Below are positions 46,569 to 55,975 of a stretch of 64,000 nt of DNA, piece after piece. Position 1 is the first letter of the stretch; each line of letters opens with the position of its first letter. The stretch is from Bdellovibrionales bacterium. Lineage in GTDB: Bacteria; Bdellovibrionota; Bdellovibrionia; Bdellovibrionales; Bdellovibrionaceae. The stretch covers positions 372,001 to 436,000 of the forward strand of contig JAFEAQ010000004.1 in assembly GCA_018266295.1 (NCBI GenBank), in the 5' to 3' direction. Position numbers and translations under genes: made by a program. The notes below the pieces were generated by a model. The model was given only the letters and a program-made list of their open reading frames with translations, searched no databases and was not told where the DNA came from.

Positions 46569-48038
46569 ATGGATTTGATTAACGCCTCCATCACAGAAAT
46601 TGCAGACGCGGTTAAGTTAAAGAAAACCAGCGCCAAAGAAGTAACGACTCAGTTCATGAAGCGTGCGGAGAGCCTCAATCCAAAATTGAATGCTTACACA
46701 AGTTTGAATAGTAATGCACTCAAAGAGGCCGAAGCTATTGATGCGCGTATCGCAAAGGGCGAGGATATCGGCGCGATGGCTGGTGTTCCATTTGGTATTA
46801 AAGAAATGTTTTGCACAAAAGGCATTGTCACAAATGCTGGATCAAAGATTCTACAAAACTTTGTTCCTCCGTATGATGCAACAGTCGTTGCGCGCTTAAA
46901 AAAAGCTGGAATCGTTATTACGGGGAAATTGAATCAAGATGAATTTGCGATGGGCTCCTCGAATGAAACATCTTTCTATGGTGTGACTAAGAACCCATGG
47001 AATCTCGAGTGTGTTCCCGGTGGATCTTCCGGCGGCTCGGCGGCGGCACAAGCCGCGCGTCTATGTGCAGGAACTTTGGGCACAGATACCGGTGGATCGA
47101 TTCGTCAGCCTGCAAGTTTCTGCGGGATTGTCGGTGTGAAGCCAACTTATGGCCGCGTCAGCCGCTATGGTATTATCGCCTACGCATCTTCGTTAGACCA
47201 GGCGGGACCGATGGTGAGCTCTGTTAAAGATGCGGCGCTAACTCTCGAAGTGATCAGTGGTCATGATGAGATGGACTCAACAACGTCACAAAGAAAAGTT
47301 CCTGCTTACAGCAAAGACCTCACAGCCAATGTAAAAGGTATGAAGATCGGTTTGATCCGAGAATACATGCAAGGTGGTTTGCATCCCGATGTGCAAAAAA
47401 CCGTGGATCAAGCAATCAGCGCACTAAAATCTCAAGGTGCTGAGTTTGTTGAAGTGTCTGTTCCCATGACAGAGTTCGCAGTTCCTGTGTATTACCTCGT
47501 GGCCGCGAGCGAGGCGTCCAGCAATCTTGCTCGGTATGACGGTGTAAAATATGGATACCGCGCGGAGTTCCCGAATCTTTCAGCAGTTGATCTTGAAGAG
47601 TTCTATGGAAAAACCCGTGGCGAAGGCTTCGGCAAGGAAGTCAAACGCAGAATTATGCTGGGGACGTATTGTCTTTCTAGCGGTTATTATGATGCTTACT
47701 ATAATAAAGCCGGACAGGTTCGCCGCATGATCATGAATCAATACCGCGAAGCTTTCCAAAAATGTGATGTCATCCTAAGTCCTGTGACAACGTCACCTGC
47801 TTTTAAAATTGGTGAACGAGTTTCAGATCCACTTACGATGTACTTAAATGATATTTTCACAACCTCTACAAACTTAGCGGGCCTGCCGGGCATGAGCGTT
47901 CCATTTGGAATGTCAGCCGATGGCTTACCTATTGGCGTGCAACTGACGGGAGCTCATTTCGACGAGCAAAGAATGCTGAACGTCGGCTACGCATTGGAAG
48001 GTGCTTCTTCCGTGAAAGGCAAGGCTCCAAGTGTATAG
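46569..48038 (+). CDS. gatA: Asp/Glu-tRNA(Asn/Gln) amidotransferase subunit A
   Basis: Amidase-signature glutaminase subunit, 489 residues. The catalytic triad Lys-cisSer-Ser is visible in GVPFGIKEMF (Lys), PGGSSGGSAAA (cis-Ser) and GTDTGGSIRQPASFCG (nucleophile Ser). ALTLEVISGHDEMDSTTS and GLPIGVQLTGAHFDEQRML also match GatA. It overlaps gatB by 8 bases, which supports coupled translation of the complex. Confidence 0.97.
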   Translation: MDLINASITEIADAVKLKKTSAKEVTTQFMKRAESLNPKLNAYTSLNSNALKEAEAIDARIAKGEDIGAMAGVPFGIKEMFCTKGIVTNAGSKILQNFVPPYDATVVARLKKAGIVITGKLNQDEFAMGSSNETSFYGVTKNPWNLECVPGGSSGGSAAAQAARLCAGTLGTDTGGSIRQPASFCGIVGVKPTYGRVSRYGIIAYASSLDQAGPMVSSVKDAALTLEVISGHDEMDSTTSQRKVPAYSKDLTANVKGMKIGLIREYMQGGLHPDVQKTVDQAISALKSQGAEFVEVSVPMTEFAVPVYYLVAASEASSNLARYDGVKYGYRAEFPNLSAVDLEEFYGKTRGEGFGKEVKRRIMLGTYCLSSGYYDAYYNKAGQVRRMIMNQYREAFQKCDVILSPVTTSPAFKIGERVSDPLTMYLNDIFTTSTNLAGLPGMSVPFGMSADGLPIGVQLTGAHFDEQRMLNVGYALEGASSVKGKAPSV

Positions 48039-49461
48039 AGGGTATGAAGCCGTTATCGGCATTGAAATTCACGTTCAGCTAAACACTGCCAGCAAAATCT
48101 TTTGCGCGGATGGCACTCAATTTAATGCTGGCGATAACGAAAATACCTCGCCTGTCAGTGTAGGAATGCCCGGGACTTTGCCTGTAATAAATAAACGCGC
48201 TGTGGAGTTTGCAATCAAGACGGGCTTAGCTCTTGGTTGTAACATCCGCAAAAAATCTATTTTTGCGCGTAAAAACTATTTTTATCCTGACTTACCAAAA
48301 GGCTATCAGATTTCGCAGTACGATCAGCCAATTTGCGAAAATGGCACCATCACTTTCAAAGTCGGTGATCAAACTAAAACAGTGAAAATTGTGCGAGCTC
48401 ATCTTGAAGAAGATGCCGGCAAATCAAGTCACTTGGGCGACTTCACGATGATTAACTACAATCGTGCAGGTATTCCGCTCCTTGAAGTGGTGACTGGTCC
48501 TGATATGCATACGCCACAAGAGGCTGCTGAGTATGGCCGTACGATTCGTCAGATTGTGCGCTACCTCGGCGTTTGCGATGGAAACTTAGAAGAAGGCTCC
48601 ATGCGCTGTGATTGTAACGTGAGCGTGCGCAAGGTCGGTGATCCAAAGTTGGGAACTCGAACAGAGCTTAAGAACATCAACTCATTCCGCTTTGTTGAAA
48701 AAGCTATCGAGTATGAAATCGAAAGGCAGATTGATGTTGTTGAGCGGGGCGAAAAAGTAGTACAGGAAACTCGTCTGTGGGATCCGGATAAAAATAAAAC
48801 CTTCACCATGCGAAGCAAGGAAGAAGCACAAGACTATCGTTACTTCCCGGACCCAGATCTATTGCCACTTGTCGTGAGTGATGAGCTTATCAGTAAAATG
48901 AAAGCAGAGTTGCCGGAACTTCCGATTGCGAGAAAGAACAGATTTGTTTCTGCTCATGGTTTGCCAGAACACGATGCCGAAGTTCTTACTTCAGAAAAAG
49001 ATTTGGCGGATTTCTACGAAGAAACTGCAAAAGTCAGTAAGAATTTTAAAAGCAGCGCGAACTGGATCATGACTGAAGTGATTCGCGAGTTAAACGACAG
49101 TAAGCTTGAAATCGCGGCATCGCCAATTAAGCCGGCGCAACTGGGTCAGTTGATTGCGCTGATTGATAAGGGCACTATTTCTGGAAAAATCGCTAAAACG
49201 GTTTTCTCTGAGATGTGGAAGACCGGAAAAGAGCCTGAAGCCATCATCAAAGAAAAAGGCCTGGTGCAAGTATCAGATCCGGCGGTGATCGAAAAGATCG
49301 TTGATGAAATCCTTGCAGCGAACGCACAGCAAGTTGCGGGCTATAAATCTGGTAAGACAAACTTGTTTGGATTCTTCGTTGGTGCCATTATGAAAGCTTC
49401 GAAGGGACAGGCAAATCCTGAGTTGGTTAACCAAATTCTACAAAAGAAACTGAACGGATAG
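48031..49461 (+). CDS. gatB: Asp/Glu-tRNA(Asn/Gln) amidotransferase subunit B
   Basis: Kinase/tRNA-binding subunit, 476 residues. It shows YEAVIGIEIHVQLNT, CADGTQFNA, KNYFYPDLPKGYQISQYD, RAHLEEDAGKS, YNRAGIPLLEVVTGPD and EEGSMRCDCNVSVR. The C-terminal YqeY-like helical tail ends NQILQKKL. The start codon is GTG inside the end of gatA. With gatA and gatC it makes up one operon, followed after 2 bases by the Ppx/GppA-type gene. Confidence 0.97.
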   Translation: MYRGYEAVIGIEIHVQLNTASKIFCADGTQFNAGDNENTSPVSVGMPGTLPVINKRAVEFAIKTGLALGCNIRKKSIFARKNYFYPDLPKGYQISQYDQPICENGTITFKVGDQTKTVKIVRAHLEEDAGKSSHLGDFTMINYNRAGIPLLEVVTGPDMHTPQEAAEYGRTIRQIVRYLGVCDGNLEEGSMRCDCNVSVRKVGDPKLGTRTELKNINSFRFVEKAIEYEIERQIDVVERGEKVVQETRLWDPDKNKTFTMRSKEEAQDYRYFPDPDLLPLVVSDELISKMKAELPELPIARKNRFVSAHGLPEHDAEVLTSEKDLADFYEETAKVSKNFKSSANWIMTEVIRELNDSKLEIAASPIKPAQLGQLIALIDKGTISGKIAKTVFSEMWKTGKEPEAIIKEKGLVQVSDPAVIEKIVDEILAANAQQVAGYKSGKTNLFGFFVGAIMKASKGQANPELVNQILQKKLNG

Positions 49462-49463
49462 TT

Positions 49464-50378
49464 ATGAAAGTCGCAGCCCTTGATCTTGGCACAAATACTT
49501 TTCTTTGTCTTATTGTCGAAGGCGACAAATCCGGGATCAAAAGAGTCCTTTCAGATCAGGCAAAGGTCGTTCGCTTGGGTCAGGGAGTCGACAGGACGGG
49601 CGCATTTCACCCGGAGGCTCTTGCAAGAGCAAAGACCTGTCTGACGGAGTTCAAAAAAGAAATCGATCGTCACGGTGTGGACCGCATTCTCGCCATGGCG
49701 ACCTCGGCGGCCCGCGATGCCTCAAATGGCAAAGAGCTTTTTAAGATCGGCGAAGACCTCGGCATTCCTATTGAAATTATCCCAGGTGCAGACGAAGCAC
49801 GTATTACGTTTGCGGGAGCGACAGAAGGCAGTATTCAAGGCAAAGAAAACTGTGTTGTGATTGATGTGGGTGGCGGCTCGACGGAATTTATTGTTGGTAA
49901 CACAGATACACTTCATTTTTCAAAGAGCCTTAATATCGGCTGCGTGCGTATGACCGAGAAATATATTACAGCTCAGCCGCTATCGCAGAAAGAAAGACTC
50001 TTTGTCGAAGAAGCAGTTGGCGAACAGCTTCGCACGATCATGCCCGAAATCAAAAAATATCCGGCGGAAGAAATTCTCGCGGTTGCGGGGACGCCATCGG
50101 CGCTTGCCGTTGCCGAGCTTGGCGGAAAATTTGATCCGGATAAAGTTCACGGGTTCATTTTAGATCAGGACAAACTTAAAAAGTGGTGCGACACACTTGC
50201 CAATACCACGATCCAGGAAAAGATTGATAAATACAAAATTGAAGCTGGACGTGCAGACGTTTTATTTGTCGGCGCAACCATTCTTCATCAATTCTTATTG
50301 CAGTTAAATAAACCTTCCATGAAGGTTTCAATTAAAGGAGTGCGATATGGTGTCGCCTTGGAAGCTCTTCGCCGCTAG
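49464..50378 (+). CDS. ppx: Ppx/GppA-family phosphatase (exopolyphosphatase)
   Basis: A 304-residue protein of the ASKHA fold. It has the phosphate-1 loop ALDLGTNTFLCLIVE, ATSAARDASNG, VIDVGGGSTEFIV (phosphate-2) and LAVAGTPSALAVA. It is of the short class (about 300 residues), like the actinobacterial and delta-type Ppx1 proteins, without the C-terminal HD domain of the E. coli enzymes. It removes phosphate from polyphosphate or pppGpp; which one cannot be told. The end overlaps the DUF192 gene by 32 bases. Confidence 0.9.
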   Translation: MKVAALDLGTNTFLCLIVEGDKSGIKRVLSDQAKVVRLGQGVDRTGAFHPEALARAKTCLTEFKKEIDRHGVDRILAMATSAARDASNGKELFKIGEDLGIPIEIIPGADEARITFAGATEGSIQGKENCVVIDVGGGSTEFIVGNTDTLHFSKSLNIGCVRMTEKYITAQPLSQKERLFVEEAVGEQLRTIMPEIKKYPAEEILAVAGTPSALAVAELGGKFDPDKVHGFILDQDKLKKWCDTLANTTIQEKIDKYKIEAGRADVLFVGATILHQFLLQLNKPSMKVSIKGVRYGVALEALRR

Positions 50379-50820
50379 TTTTCTGATCTGGTCCAGTGCT
50401 TTTGCCGGAAAAATGCCAGAGGCTAAACAGGACGTCACATTTAAGAAAGAAAAAATCACGCTTGCTGGAAAAACTATTTCCGTCGAAGTCGCGGAAACAC
50501 CAGAACAACATGAGCATGGCTTAATGTTCAGAAACAGCATGCCTGAAAATGATGGAATGATTTTCATCTTTGGCGAAGAAGACACTCGTTACTTCTGGAT
50601 GAAGAACACCTACATAGACTTAAGTATTGGTTACTTCGATAAAGATAAAACGCTCATCGATATTCAAGAGATGAAAGCGACCAGCATGATGGAAACTAGA
50701 CCTCCGTCATATCCAAGTGCGAAGCCTGCGATGTACGCGCTCGAGATGAACAAAGGTTGGTTCGCAAAAAACAAAGTAAAACTAGGTCAGAAGTTTCAAT
50801 TTTCTATGCGCCGACAATAG
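50347..50820 (+). CDS. Exported DUF192-family protein
   Basis: A 157-residue protein with signal peptide MVSPWKLFAASFLIWSSAFAG, then the DUF192 pattern ISVEVAETPEQHEHGLMFRNSM, MIFIFGEEDTRYFWMKNTYI-type motif and ALEMNKGWFAKNKVKLGQK. The family is widespread and of unknown function, often exported. The start at 50347 has AAAGGAG and lies inside the end of the phosphatase gene, so it is read by coupling. No metal-binding cluster is obvious, although the family is suspected to bind a ligand. Confidence 0.85.
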   Translation: MVSPWKLFAASFLIWSSAFAGKMPEAKQDVTFKKEKITLAGKTISVEVAETPEQHEHGLMFRNSMPENDGMIFIFGEEDTRYFWMKNTYIDLSIGYFDKDKTLIDIQEMKATSMMETRPPSYPSAKPAMYALEMNKGWFAKNKVKLGQKFQFSMRRQ

Positions 50821-50863
50821 TCTAGATGGCTTCGCCCTTCAACTAGGTCCGGGCATAAATTAT

Positions 50864-50892
50864 TTGCAAGGCTCTATTCTTATGTTTAAATC
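50864..50892 (+). promoter_or_regulatory. Possible sigma70-type promoter for the LysM lipoprotein
   Basis: TTGCAA (50864-50869) and TAAATC (50887-50892) are spaced by 17 bases, 56 bases before the start at 50948. The match to TTGACA/TATAAT is moderate. Confidence 0.35.
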
Positions 50893-50947
50893 AAGATAGA
50901 TTATTTTTGAAACAGAACGTTTCAGCGCATTAATCAAGGATGAATAT

Positions 50948-52264
50948 ATGTTGAAAAAGTTTGTTGTAATTCTCGCCTGCTTAGGAGTTCTTCAACTCAC
51001 GAGCTGCACGTCGAAAGACTCGAAAGAGGACGGCGGCGAAGAAATGGCCATTGATGCAGCGGCCGCAGACTCTGCAGAAGTCGAAAAAGTTGAAGGCGAA
51101 CAAAGCCTTGATATCGCAGCCGATGACTCTTCAGCTTCACTCTCCAACAACGACGCGCTCCCAGAAGATGCACTTGGCGATGCTCCACCTCCAGCGCCAG
51201 ACACAGCAGCTGCTCCCCAAATCGAAGACAATCCTTTGGCTGAGTCTTCTCCAGCAGAGCCACCTCCTGCTGTAGACACTCTTCCACCAGATACGTTGGG
51301 TGATTCAGTCGTTGAAAACGCTCCTCCGGTGATGGAGACCAGCGAGCCTGTTCACGAAACGAAACATGCAAGCAGCAAAGCTTCTGTGGAAACTCCGGCA
51401 GAAGAAGCTCCGAAGCCACAAGTTTCTTACCGCAAAGTCGAACACACTCCATGGAAAGAAGGCGGCAAGATCTTGAACACGGTTTACGTTGCTCGTGAGG
51501 GCGATTCTTGGGCGAGTGTGAGCTCAATGATCTATGGAACTGAAAAAGCCAGCGAATTGAAAAAGATGAATCCATCGATCAAGGGCCGTAAGTTGAAAGT
51601 GGGCGATAAAGTTTATTACAACTCCCCACACCGTCCTGATGATGAGACACAAGTTCTTACTTATTACGCTGACAGTGGTATCGCCCCTGAAGTGTATATC
51701 GCTAAAGGCGGCGATAACTTGAAGAAAGTGGCAAAGGAACTTTTCGGTTCTGAACAGGGCTGGAAAGAACTTTATGCTACAAATGATTTTGAATCTAAAG
51801 GCGCGTTGGATGAAGGTACACAGATTAAGTACTGGAGAACGGTAGCCGCAGCTCCGAAAACTGAAGTTGCAGCCGCTCAACCTCCTCCAGCTCCGCCAAT
51901 GAATGAAATGCCACCTGCTCCTCCGGCTCCGTCGGCAGAAATGCCGCCACCACCACCGCCGGGAGACATGGCAGCGCCGCCACCTCCGCCTCCACCTGCG
52001 GACATGGCTGCAAACGAGATGGCTCCGCCACCACCTCCACCACCACCGGTTGAAGCTGTGGCTCCGCCACCTCCTCCGCCACCGCCAATGGCGAAACAGC
52101 ACAAGCCTGAAGAAGGCGCTGGTGCAAGTCCTCTCGAGGATGATCAGATGACAACATTGGCCGGCGGTGCAGTCCTTGCCGTGGCCCTGGCTCTCTTCAT
52201 GATTATGAGAAGACGCCGTAAGAAAGAATTGGAACAAGCCATCCAAGATACACAAGTTGGCTAA
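50948..52264 (+). CDS. LysM/polyproline lipoprotein with C-terminal membrane helix
   Basis: A 438-residue protein. The lipoprotein signal ends LTSC (Cys20). Next comes a low-complexity acidic Ala/Pro region (about 25-155), two LysM-like modules (VYVAREGDSWASVSSMIYG and VYIAKGGDNLKKVAKELFG), then a long polyproline region with five runs of up to eight prolines, a hydrophobic helix (MTTLAGGAVLAVALALFMIM) and the basic tail RRRRKKELEQ. A lipid anchor at one end and a membrane helix with cytosolic basic tail at the other could span the periplasm. FimV-like pole or pilus proteins have a similar plan. Polyproline runs imply dependence on EF-P. Confidence 0.82.
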   Translation: MLKKFVVILACLGVLQLTSCTSKDSKEDGGEEMAIDAAAADSAEVEKVEGEQSLDIAADDSSASLSNNDALPEDALGDAPPPAPDTAAAPQIEDNPLAESSPAEPPPAVDTLPPDTLGDSVVENAPPVMETSEPVHETKHASSKASVETPAEEAPKPQVSYRKVEHTPWKEGGKILNTVYVAREGDSWASVSSMIYGTEKASELKKMNPSIKGRKLKVGDKVYYNSPHRPDDETQVLTYYADSGIAPEVYIAKGGDNLKKVAKELFGSEQGWKELYATNDFESKGALDEGTQIKYWRTVAAAPKTEVAAAQPPPAPPMNEMPPAPPAPSAEMPPPPPPGDMAAPPPPPPPADMAANEMAPPPPPPPPVEAVAPPPPPPPPMAKQHKPEEGAGASPLEDDQMTTLAGGAVLAVALALFMIMRRRRKKELEQAIQDTQVG

Positions 52265-52276
52265 GCTCAAAAAAAG

Positions 52277-52304
52277 AAAGGGTCCTCAGGGACCCTTTTT
52301 TATT
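52277..52304. terminator. Terminator between the LysM lipoprotein and the PilZ gene
   Basis: AAAGGGTCC and GGACCCTTT pair around a four-base loop, with T-runs on both strands, so it can serve both convergent genes. Confidence 0.88.
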
Positions 52305-52326
52305 TCATTAAGGTGAAGCTTAATTC

Positions 52327-52692
52327 TTAAGATACTTTTTTAAAGATCTTGTCGAGAACATCGCGACGACCGTCACGATTGTTTTCAACGAAGTAAATTA
52401 AATCATCAACAATTTGAACATCGCGATTGTTCGTAGGCATGAACTTGATCCCGCAACCAAGTGAGTTGCACCAGACAACGGCTGCTGCAATTTTTCTTTC
52501 ACGACCGCTCACTACGAATCGTAAATGAAGCTTTTCATTCGCACGGAAAGATTCTCCGCGGAATTCGAGGAATGCTCCTGAAAGGCTAATGTTCTTCAAC
52601 GTGCCTCTCACTTCCTCACGGGCGTAATTTCTCTTAAAACCAACCTCTAAATATAGAGGCGTCCGTGGAGCTGGTTGTTTTGCTGTGTCCAC
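52327..52692 (-). CDS. PilZ-domain protein (c-di-GMP receptor candidate)
   Basis: A 121-residue single-domain protein. The two c-di-GMP signatures are present: R-x-x-x-R as RNYAR (Arg21, Arg25) and N-x-S-x-x-G as NISLSG (34-39). They are followed by GAFLEF, KLHLRFVV and CGIKFMP, the PilZ barrel. It may bind c-di-GMP and act on a partner. It converges on the LysM/polyproline gene and is divergent from rho. Its promoter must lie in the 408-base gap shared with rho. Confidence 0.88.
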   Translation of the reverse strand: MDTAKQPAPRTPLYLEVGFKRNYAREEVRGTLKNISLSGAFLEFRGESFRANEKLHLRFVVSGRERKIAAAVVWCNSLGCGIKFMPTNNRDVQIVDDLIYFVENNRDGRRDVLDKIFKKVS

Positions 52693-53100
52693 ATTTATCT
52701 CCTTTGGTAGTTCCTAGGCTAAGTGTGTGTATTTAATATCGGTTTTTGTCCGCAAAAACTGTAGGCCGGTTGGGTTCTCGGGAATTTTGTGGAGTTCAAA
52801 GTCTCACTTTGATCGTCTCATAAATAGGCTATCTATTTGAAAAGACGTGAAAAAGTCTAAACAAAAAGAGACCTTAGAACAGATTTTAGATGTTTGCGGA
52901 CAGAAGTCGTAACGGGATTTTCCGTTGACAAAACTAGACCCCTTCGCCAAATTGAAAGGGAACTCAAATAATATCAAAGCTCAAACCCTGAGCCCAATTC
53001 TGTATCTCAAACGATACCTAAACACATAAATTCATTCATAAATTTAAAAATAATCTATATTTCAAAATATATCTGAAAATCGAATACTAAGGAGTAAAGT
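52693..53100. promoter_or_regulatory. Long pilZ-rho intergenic region with inverted repeats
   Basis: No gene is visible in these 408 bases. TGTCCGCAAA (52747-52756) and TTTGCGGACA (52893-52902) are perfect 10-base inverted repeats 136 bases apart. The first also lies in a local hairpin (GTTTTTG/CAAAAAC). AACGG/CCGTT forms a further hairpin at about 52911-52926, next to a TTGACA (52925-52930). The last 150 bases before rho are AT-rich, with an AAGGAG ribosome-binding site at about 53090. A leader that mediates rho autoregulation is plausible, since many bacteria attenuate rho in its 5' region. Confidence 0.45.
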
Positions 53101-54864
53101 TTGTCAGACCCAAAAGATTCGCAAAACGTTGAGGTTGTTAAAAAGCGTCCTACCCGTGCTAAGGCAAAAGCCGACACCGAAGCTGCCGCTCCAGAAGCAG
53201 CACCCGAAGCACCCGCTGAACCACCTCCTGCCGCAGAAGCTCCAGTTCAAGCATCTGCTCCAACTGAAAATACCCCGTCAGAAAACCCATCTCCACAACA
53301 AAGAGAACATCGCGAACACCGTGATAATCGAGACAACCGTGGTGGCGGTGACCGTGGTGATCGCAACAGTAATCAACATCGCAGATTTGATAATAAAAAC
53401 AGAGACAATCGTGACAACCGCGGCGGTGGCGGACACAGACATCAGCAAGGTGGCGGCGGACAACGCCGTGATAATTTCCAGAAATATGAAAACCGCGATC
53501 GCGGACCTCGCAATGAAGATCTTGGACCTCAAGACGAGCAAGCAGCTAACCAAAACAATATCGAAGTTGATCTCGCAGATATCAATCTGAGTGACGAGGA
53601 GAAAAGCTGGCTCAACTCGAAAGACCTCAAATCTAAAAACATCCAACAGCTCACAGACCTTGCATTAAAATTGAAAATCGAAAATGCGGCCGGTATGCGC
53701 CGTCAGGATATGATTTTCGAAATCTTGAAGCGCGCTGCGAAGCTCGGTCAGGACATCTATGGCTCTGGCGTTCTTGAAATCTTGCCAGATGGTTACGGCT
53801 TCTTGCGTTCACCAGATTACAACTATCTTCCGGGTCCGGATGATATCTACGTAAGCCCATCACAAATTCGCCGCTTCGGTCTTCGTACCGGCGACACGGT
53901 GACAGGAACAGTTCGCCCACCAAAAGACGGCGAAAGATACTTTGCACTTCTCAAAGTCGACTCTCTCAATTTCGAGACGACTGAAAAAGGTAAAGACAAA
54001 ATCCTTTTCGACAACTTGACGCCTCTATATCCAAATGAGCGTTTGAGACTTGAACACAACCCAGCTGATAACACGACTCGCGTTGTGGATTTGATGGCGC
54101 CACTTGGTAAAGGTCAACGCGCTCTGATCGTTGCTCCGCCAAGAACGGGTAAAACAGTTCTCATGCAACATATCGCGAATGCGATCACAACAAATCACCC
54201 TGAAGTGAAGCTCATCGTTCTTCTGATCGATGAGCGTCCGGAAGAGGTGACTGACATGCAACGTACGGTAAAAGGCGAAGTGATTTCGTCTACGTTTGAC
54301 GAGCCACCAACTCGCCACGTTCAAGTTGCAGAAATGGTTATCGAGAAAGCAAAACGTCTCGTAGAACACAAACACGACGTTGTGATCCTTCTTGATTCTA
54401 TCACGCGTCTGGCTCGTGCTTACAATACGGTGGTTCCACCATCTGGTAAGATCTTGTCGGGCGGTGTTGACTCGAATGCCCTTCACAAACCAAAACGTTT
54501 CTTCGGTGCTGCTCGCAATATCGAAGAAGGCGGCTCTTTGACAATCATCGCAACAGCGCTTGTGGATACAGGCTCTCGTATGGACGAGGTTATCTTCGAG
54601 GAGTTTAAAGGGACGGGTAACGCCGAGATCCACTTGGATCGTAAGCTGATGGAAAAACGTATCTTCCCTTGCATGGACATCAATAAGTCCGGCACTCGTA
54701 AAGAAGATTTGCTGATCGACAAGGGTGATTTGAATCGCTTGTGGATCTTGAGAAAAGTTTTGGCGCCAATGAATCCTATCGACGCGATGGAATTCTTGAT
54801 CGACAAAGTACAAGCTACAAAAACAAATGGCGATTTCTTGAAAGCCATGTCAGGCAACGGTTAG
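53101..54864 (+). CDS. rho: Transcription termination factor Rho with long disordered N-terminus
   Basis: A 587-residue RNA helicase; E. coli Rho has 419. The start is TTG with AAGGAG 7 bases upstream. Residues about 20-150 are disordered: an Ala/Pro/Glu part ([16 protein letters not shown]), then Arg/Asp/Asn/Gly repeats such as [14 protein letters not shown] and [13 protein letters not shown]. The usual core follows: the RNA-binding domain ([21 protein letters not shown]), Walker A APPRTGKT (about 345-352), [13 protein letters not shown], the Q-loop/R-loop region ([20 protein letters not shown]) and [13 protein letters not shown]. Such inserts are known in other phyla and may drive condensates. 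A terminator follows. Confidence 0.95.
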   Translation: MSDPKDSQNVEVVKKRPTRAKAKADTEAAAPEAAPEAPAEPPPAAEAPVQASAPTENTPSENPSPQQREHREHRDNRDNRGGGDRGDRNSNQHRRFDNKNRDNRDNRGGGGHRHQQGGGGQRRDNFQKYENRDRGPRNEDLGPQDEQAANQNNIEVDLADINLSDEEKSWLNSKDLKSKNIQQLTDLALKLKIENAAGMRRQDMIFEILKRAAKLGQDIYGSGVLEILPDGYGFLRSPDYNYLPGPDDIYVSPSQIRRFGLRTGDTVTGTVRPPKDGERYFALLKVDSLNFETTEKGKDKILFDNLTPLYPNERLRLEHNPADNTTRVVDLMAPLGKGQRALIVAPPRTGKTVLMQHIANAITTNHPEVKLIVLLIDERPEEVTDMQRTVKGEVISSTFDEPPTRHVQVAEMVIEKAKRLVEHKHDVVILLDSITRLARAYNTVVPPSGKILSGGVDSNALHKPKRFFGAARNIEEGGSLTIIATALVDTGSRMDEVIFEEFKGTGNAEIHLDRKLMEKRIFPCMDINKSGTRKEDLLIDKGDLNRLWILRKVLAPMNPIDAMEFLIDKVQATKTNGDFLKAMSGNG

Positions 54865-54892
54865 TTGCTAACAAAAACAGATTTAAGAATAG

Positions 54893-54924
54893 AAAGCCGC
54901 TCATCCGTGAGCGGCTTTTTTATT
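54893..54924 (+). terminator. Terminator behind rho
   Basis: AAAGCCGCTCA and TGAGCGGCTTT pair around TCCG, followed by TTTTATTTATT. Confidence 0.9.
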
Positions 54925-55052
54925 TATTGATGATGTCGTGAAAGCGCCAGGTTTGAACTGTTTTGATTGCGATGAAAAAAACCAAACCCCAGAAAACTCC
55001 GGTGCTTTTTTACGGGAAAGATATTCTTAAATACCTCTTGAAGGAGATTTCT

Positions 55053-55457
55053 ATGGAAGTTGAAAAAGAACCCCAACGAGCTCCACCGCCTATGGAAGTT
55101 TCGAACGTTGAAATTAAAAGCTTCGAGAAGCCCAAGGAAATAAGAAATTTTCCCCATGGACACATCGAACTGATCGAAGTGGCAGACCGCATGGTCGGCC
55201 GCGCAACTTTTGAACCGGGTTGGAAGTGGTCCGAAGATGTTCAGCCTATTGCCAAAACAAAAAGCTGTGAGGCGGCCCATGTTCAGTATCATCTTTCAGG
55301 AGTTTTGATGGTTCGCATGGACACGGGTGAAACCTATCAATGTCGTGCGGGCGATGTCTCGGTTCTGCCTCCGGGGCATGATGCTTGGGTTGTGGGTGAT
55401 GAGCCCGTTGTCGTCGTTGATTTTCAGGGCATGGTGAACTACGCCAAAAATCCATAA
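55053..55457 (+). CDS. Cupin-domain protein
   Basis: A 134-residue protein with the start at ATG 55053 and AAGGAG 7 bases upstream; the open frame extends to 54963 without a better start. A single cupin barrel is visible: VGRATFEPGWKWSEDVQP, AHVQYHLSGVLMVRMDTGE, YQCRAGDVSVLPPGHDAWVVGDEPVVVVDF. The first motif (G-W-x-W plus H and E positions) and the second (P-P-G-H-D) could hold a metal, although the ligand set is not complete (His in CEAAHVQYHLSG). The substrate is unknown. It lies alone between rho and rpmE. Confidence 0.8.
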   Translation: MEVEKEPQRAPPPMEVSNVEIKSFEKPKEIRNFPHGHIELIEVADRMVGRATFEPGWKWSEDVQPIAKTKSCEAAHVQYHLSGVLMVRMDTGETYQCRAGDVSVLPPGHDAWVVGDEPVVVVDFQGMVNYAKNP

Positions 55458-55597
55458 GCTATTGATTATAAATGCCTTTTCCTTCGATGGCTAAAGCCTA
55501 AAAAATTAGCGATTTCTGATAGACATCGCTTGGCCCCCTATGTTACAAAACTGAGCCTTACGGCCAATAATATTCAATATTTAGAAGGAATTAGGTC

Positions 55598-55843
55598 ATG
55601 AAAAAAGATCTTCATCCAAAAGTTAATACAGTTGTTTTCAAAGATATCTCTTGTGATTTCAGCTTCTTGGGCACTTCCACTTTGCACTCTGCAGAGACAG
55701 TAAAATGGGAAGACGGTAAAGAATATCCTTTGATCAAAGTTGAGATCTCTTCTGAATCTCACCCGTTCTACACTGGTAAGCAACGTGTGATGGATACAGA
55801 AGGTCGTATCGATCGTTTCAAAAAGAAATACGGCAAGAAGTAA
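55598..55843 (+). CDS. rpmE2: 50S ribosomal protein L31, type B (zinc-independent)
   Basis: An 81-residue protein, [16 protein letters not shown], ending [19 protein letters not shown], with [36 protein letters not shown]. Length and the S-S-x-S-H-P-F-Y-T-G block are those of L31. The four cysteines that hold zinc in type A are missing (only one Cys, position 19), so it is the zinc-free type B. AAGGA precedes the start. L31 before prfA and prmC is a common order. A terminator hairpin follows. Confidence 0.92.
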   Translation: MKKDLHPKVNTVVFKDISCDFSFLGTSTLHSAETVKWEDGKEYPLIKVEISSESHPFYTGKQRVMDTEGRIDRFKKKYGKK

Positions 55844-55885
55844 ATACGCAAACCTCCGCAATCTGCTGGAGGGCTACTGCATAGC

Positions 55886-55919
55886 AATGCGGCCCACAAT
55901 GAGGCCGCATTTGTTTTTT
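55886..55919 (+). terminator. Terminator behind rpmE2
   Basis: ATGCGGCC (55887-55894) and GGCCGCAT (55903-55910) pair around an 8-base loop, then TTGTTTTTT. A weaker CCTCC/GGAGG hairpin precedes it. Confidence 0.85.
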
Positions 55920-55975
55920 CTGAGCTTCGTTTTTCCGATTTGATCACAGACTCCTTCAATCCAGAGGCATGAAAG

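Noticed and set aside
51524-52270. 248-codon minus-strand frame opposite the LysM/polyproline gene
   Set aside because: Its Arg/Trp/His-rich sequence is the complement of proline codons and is not a protein-like composition.
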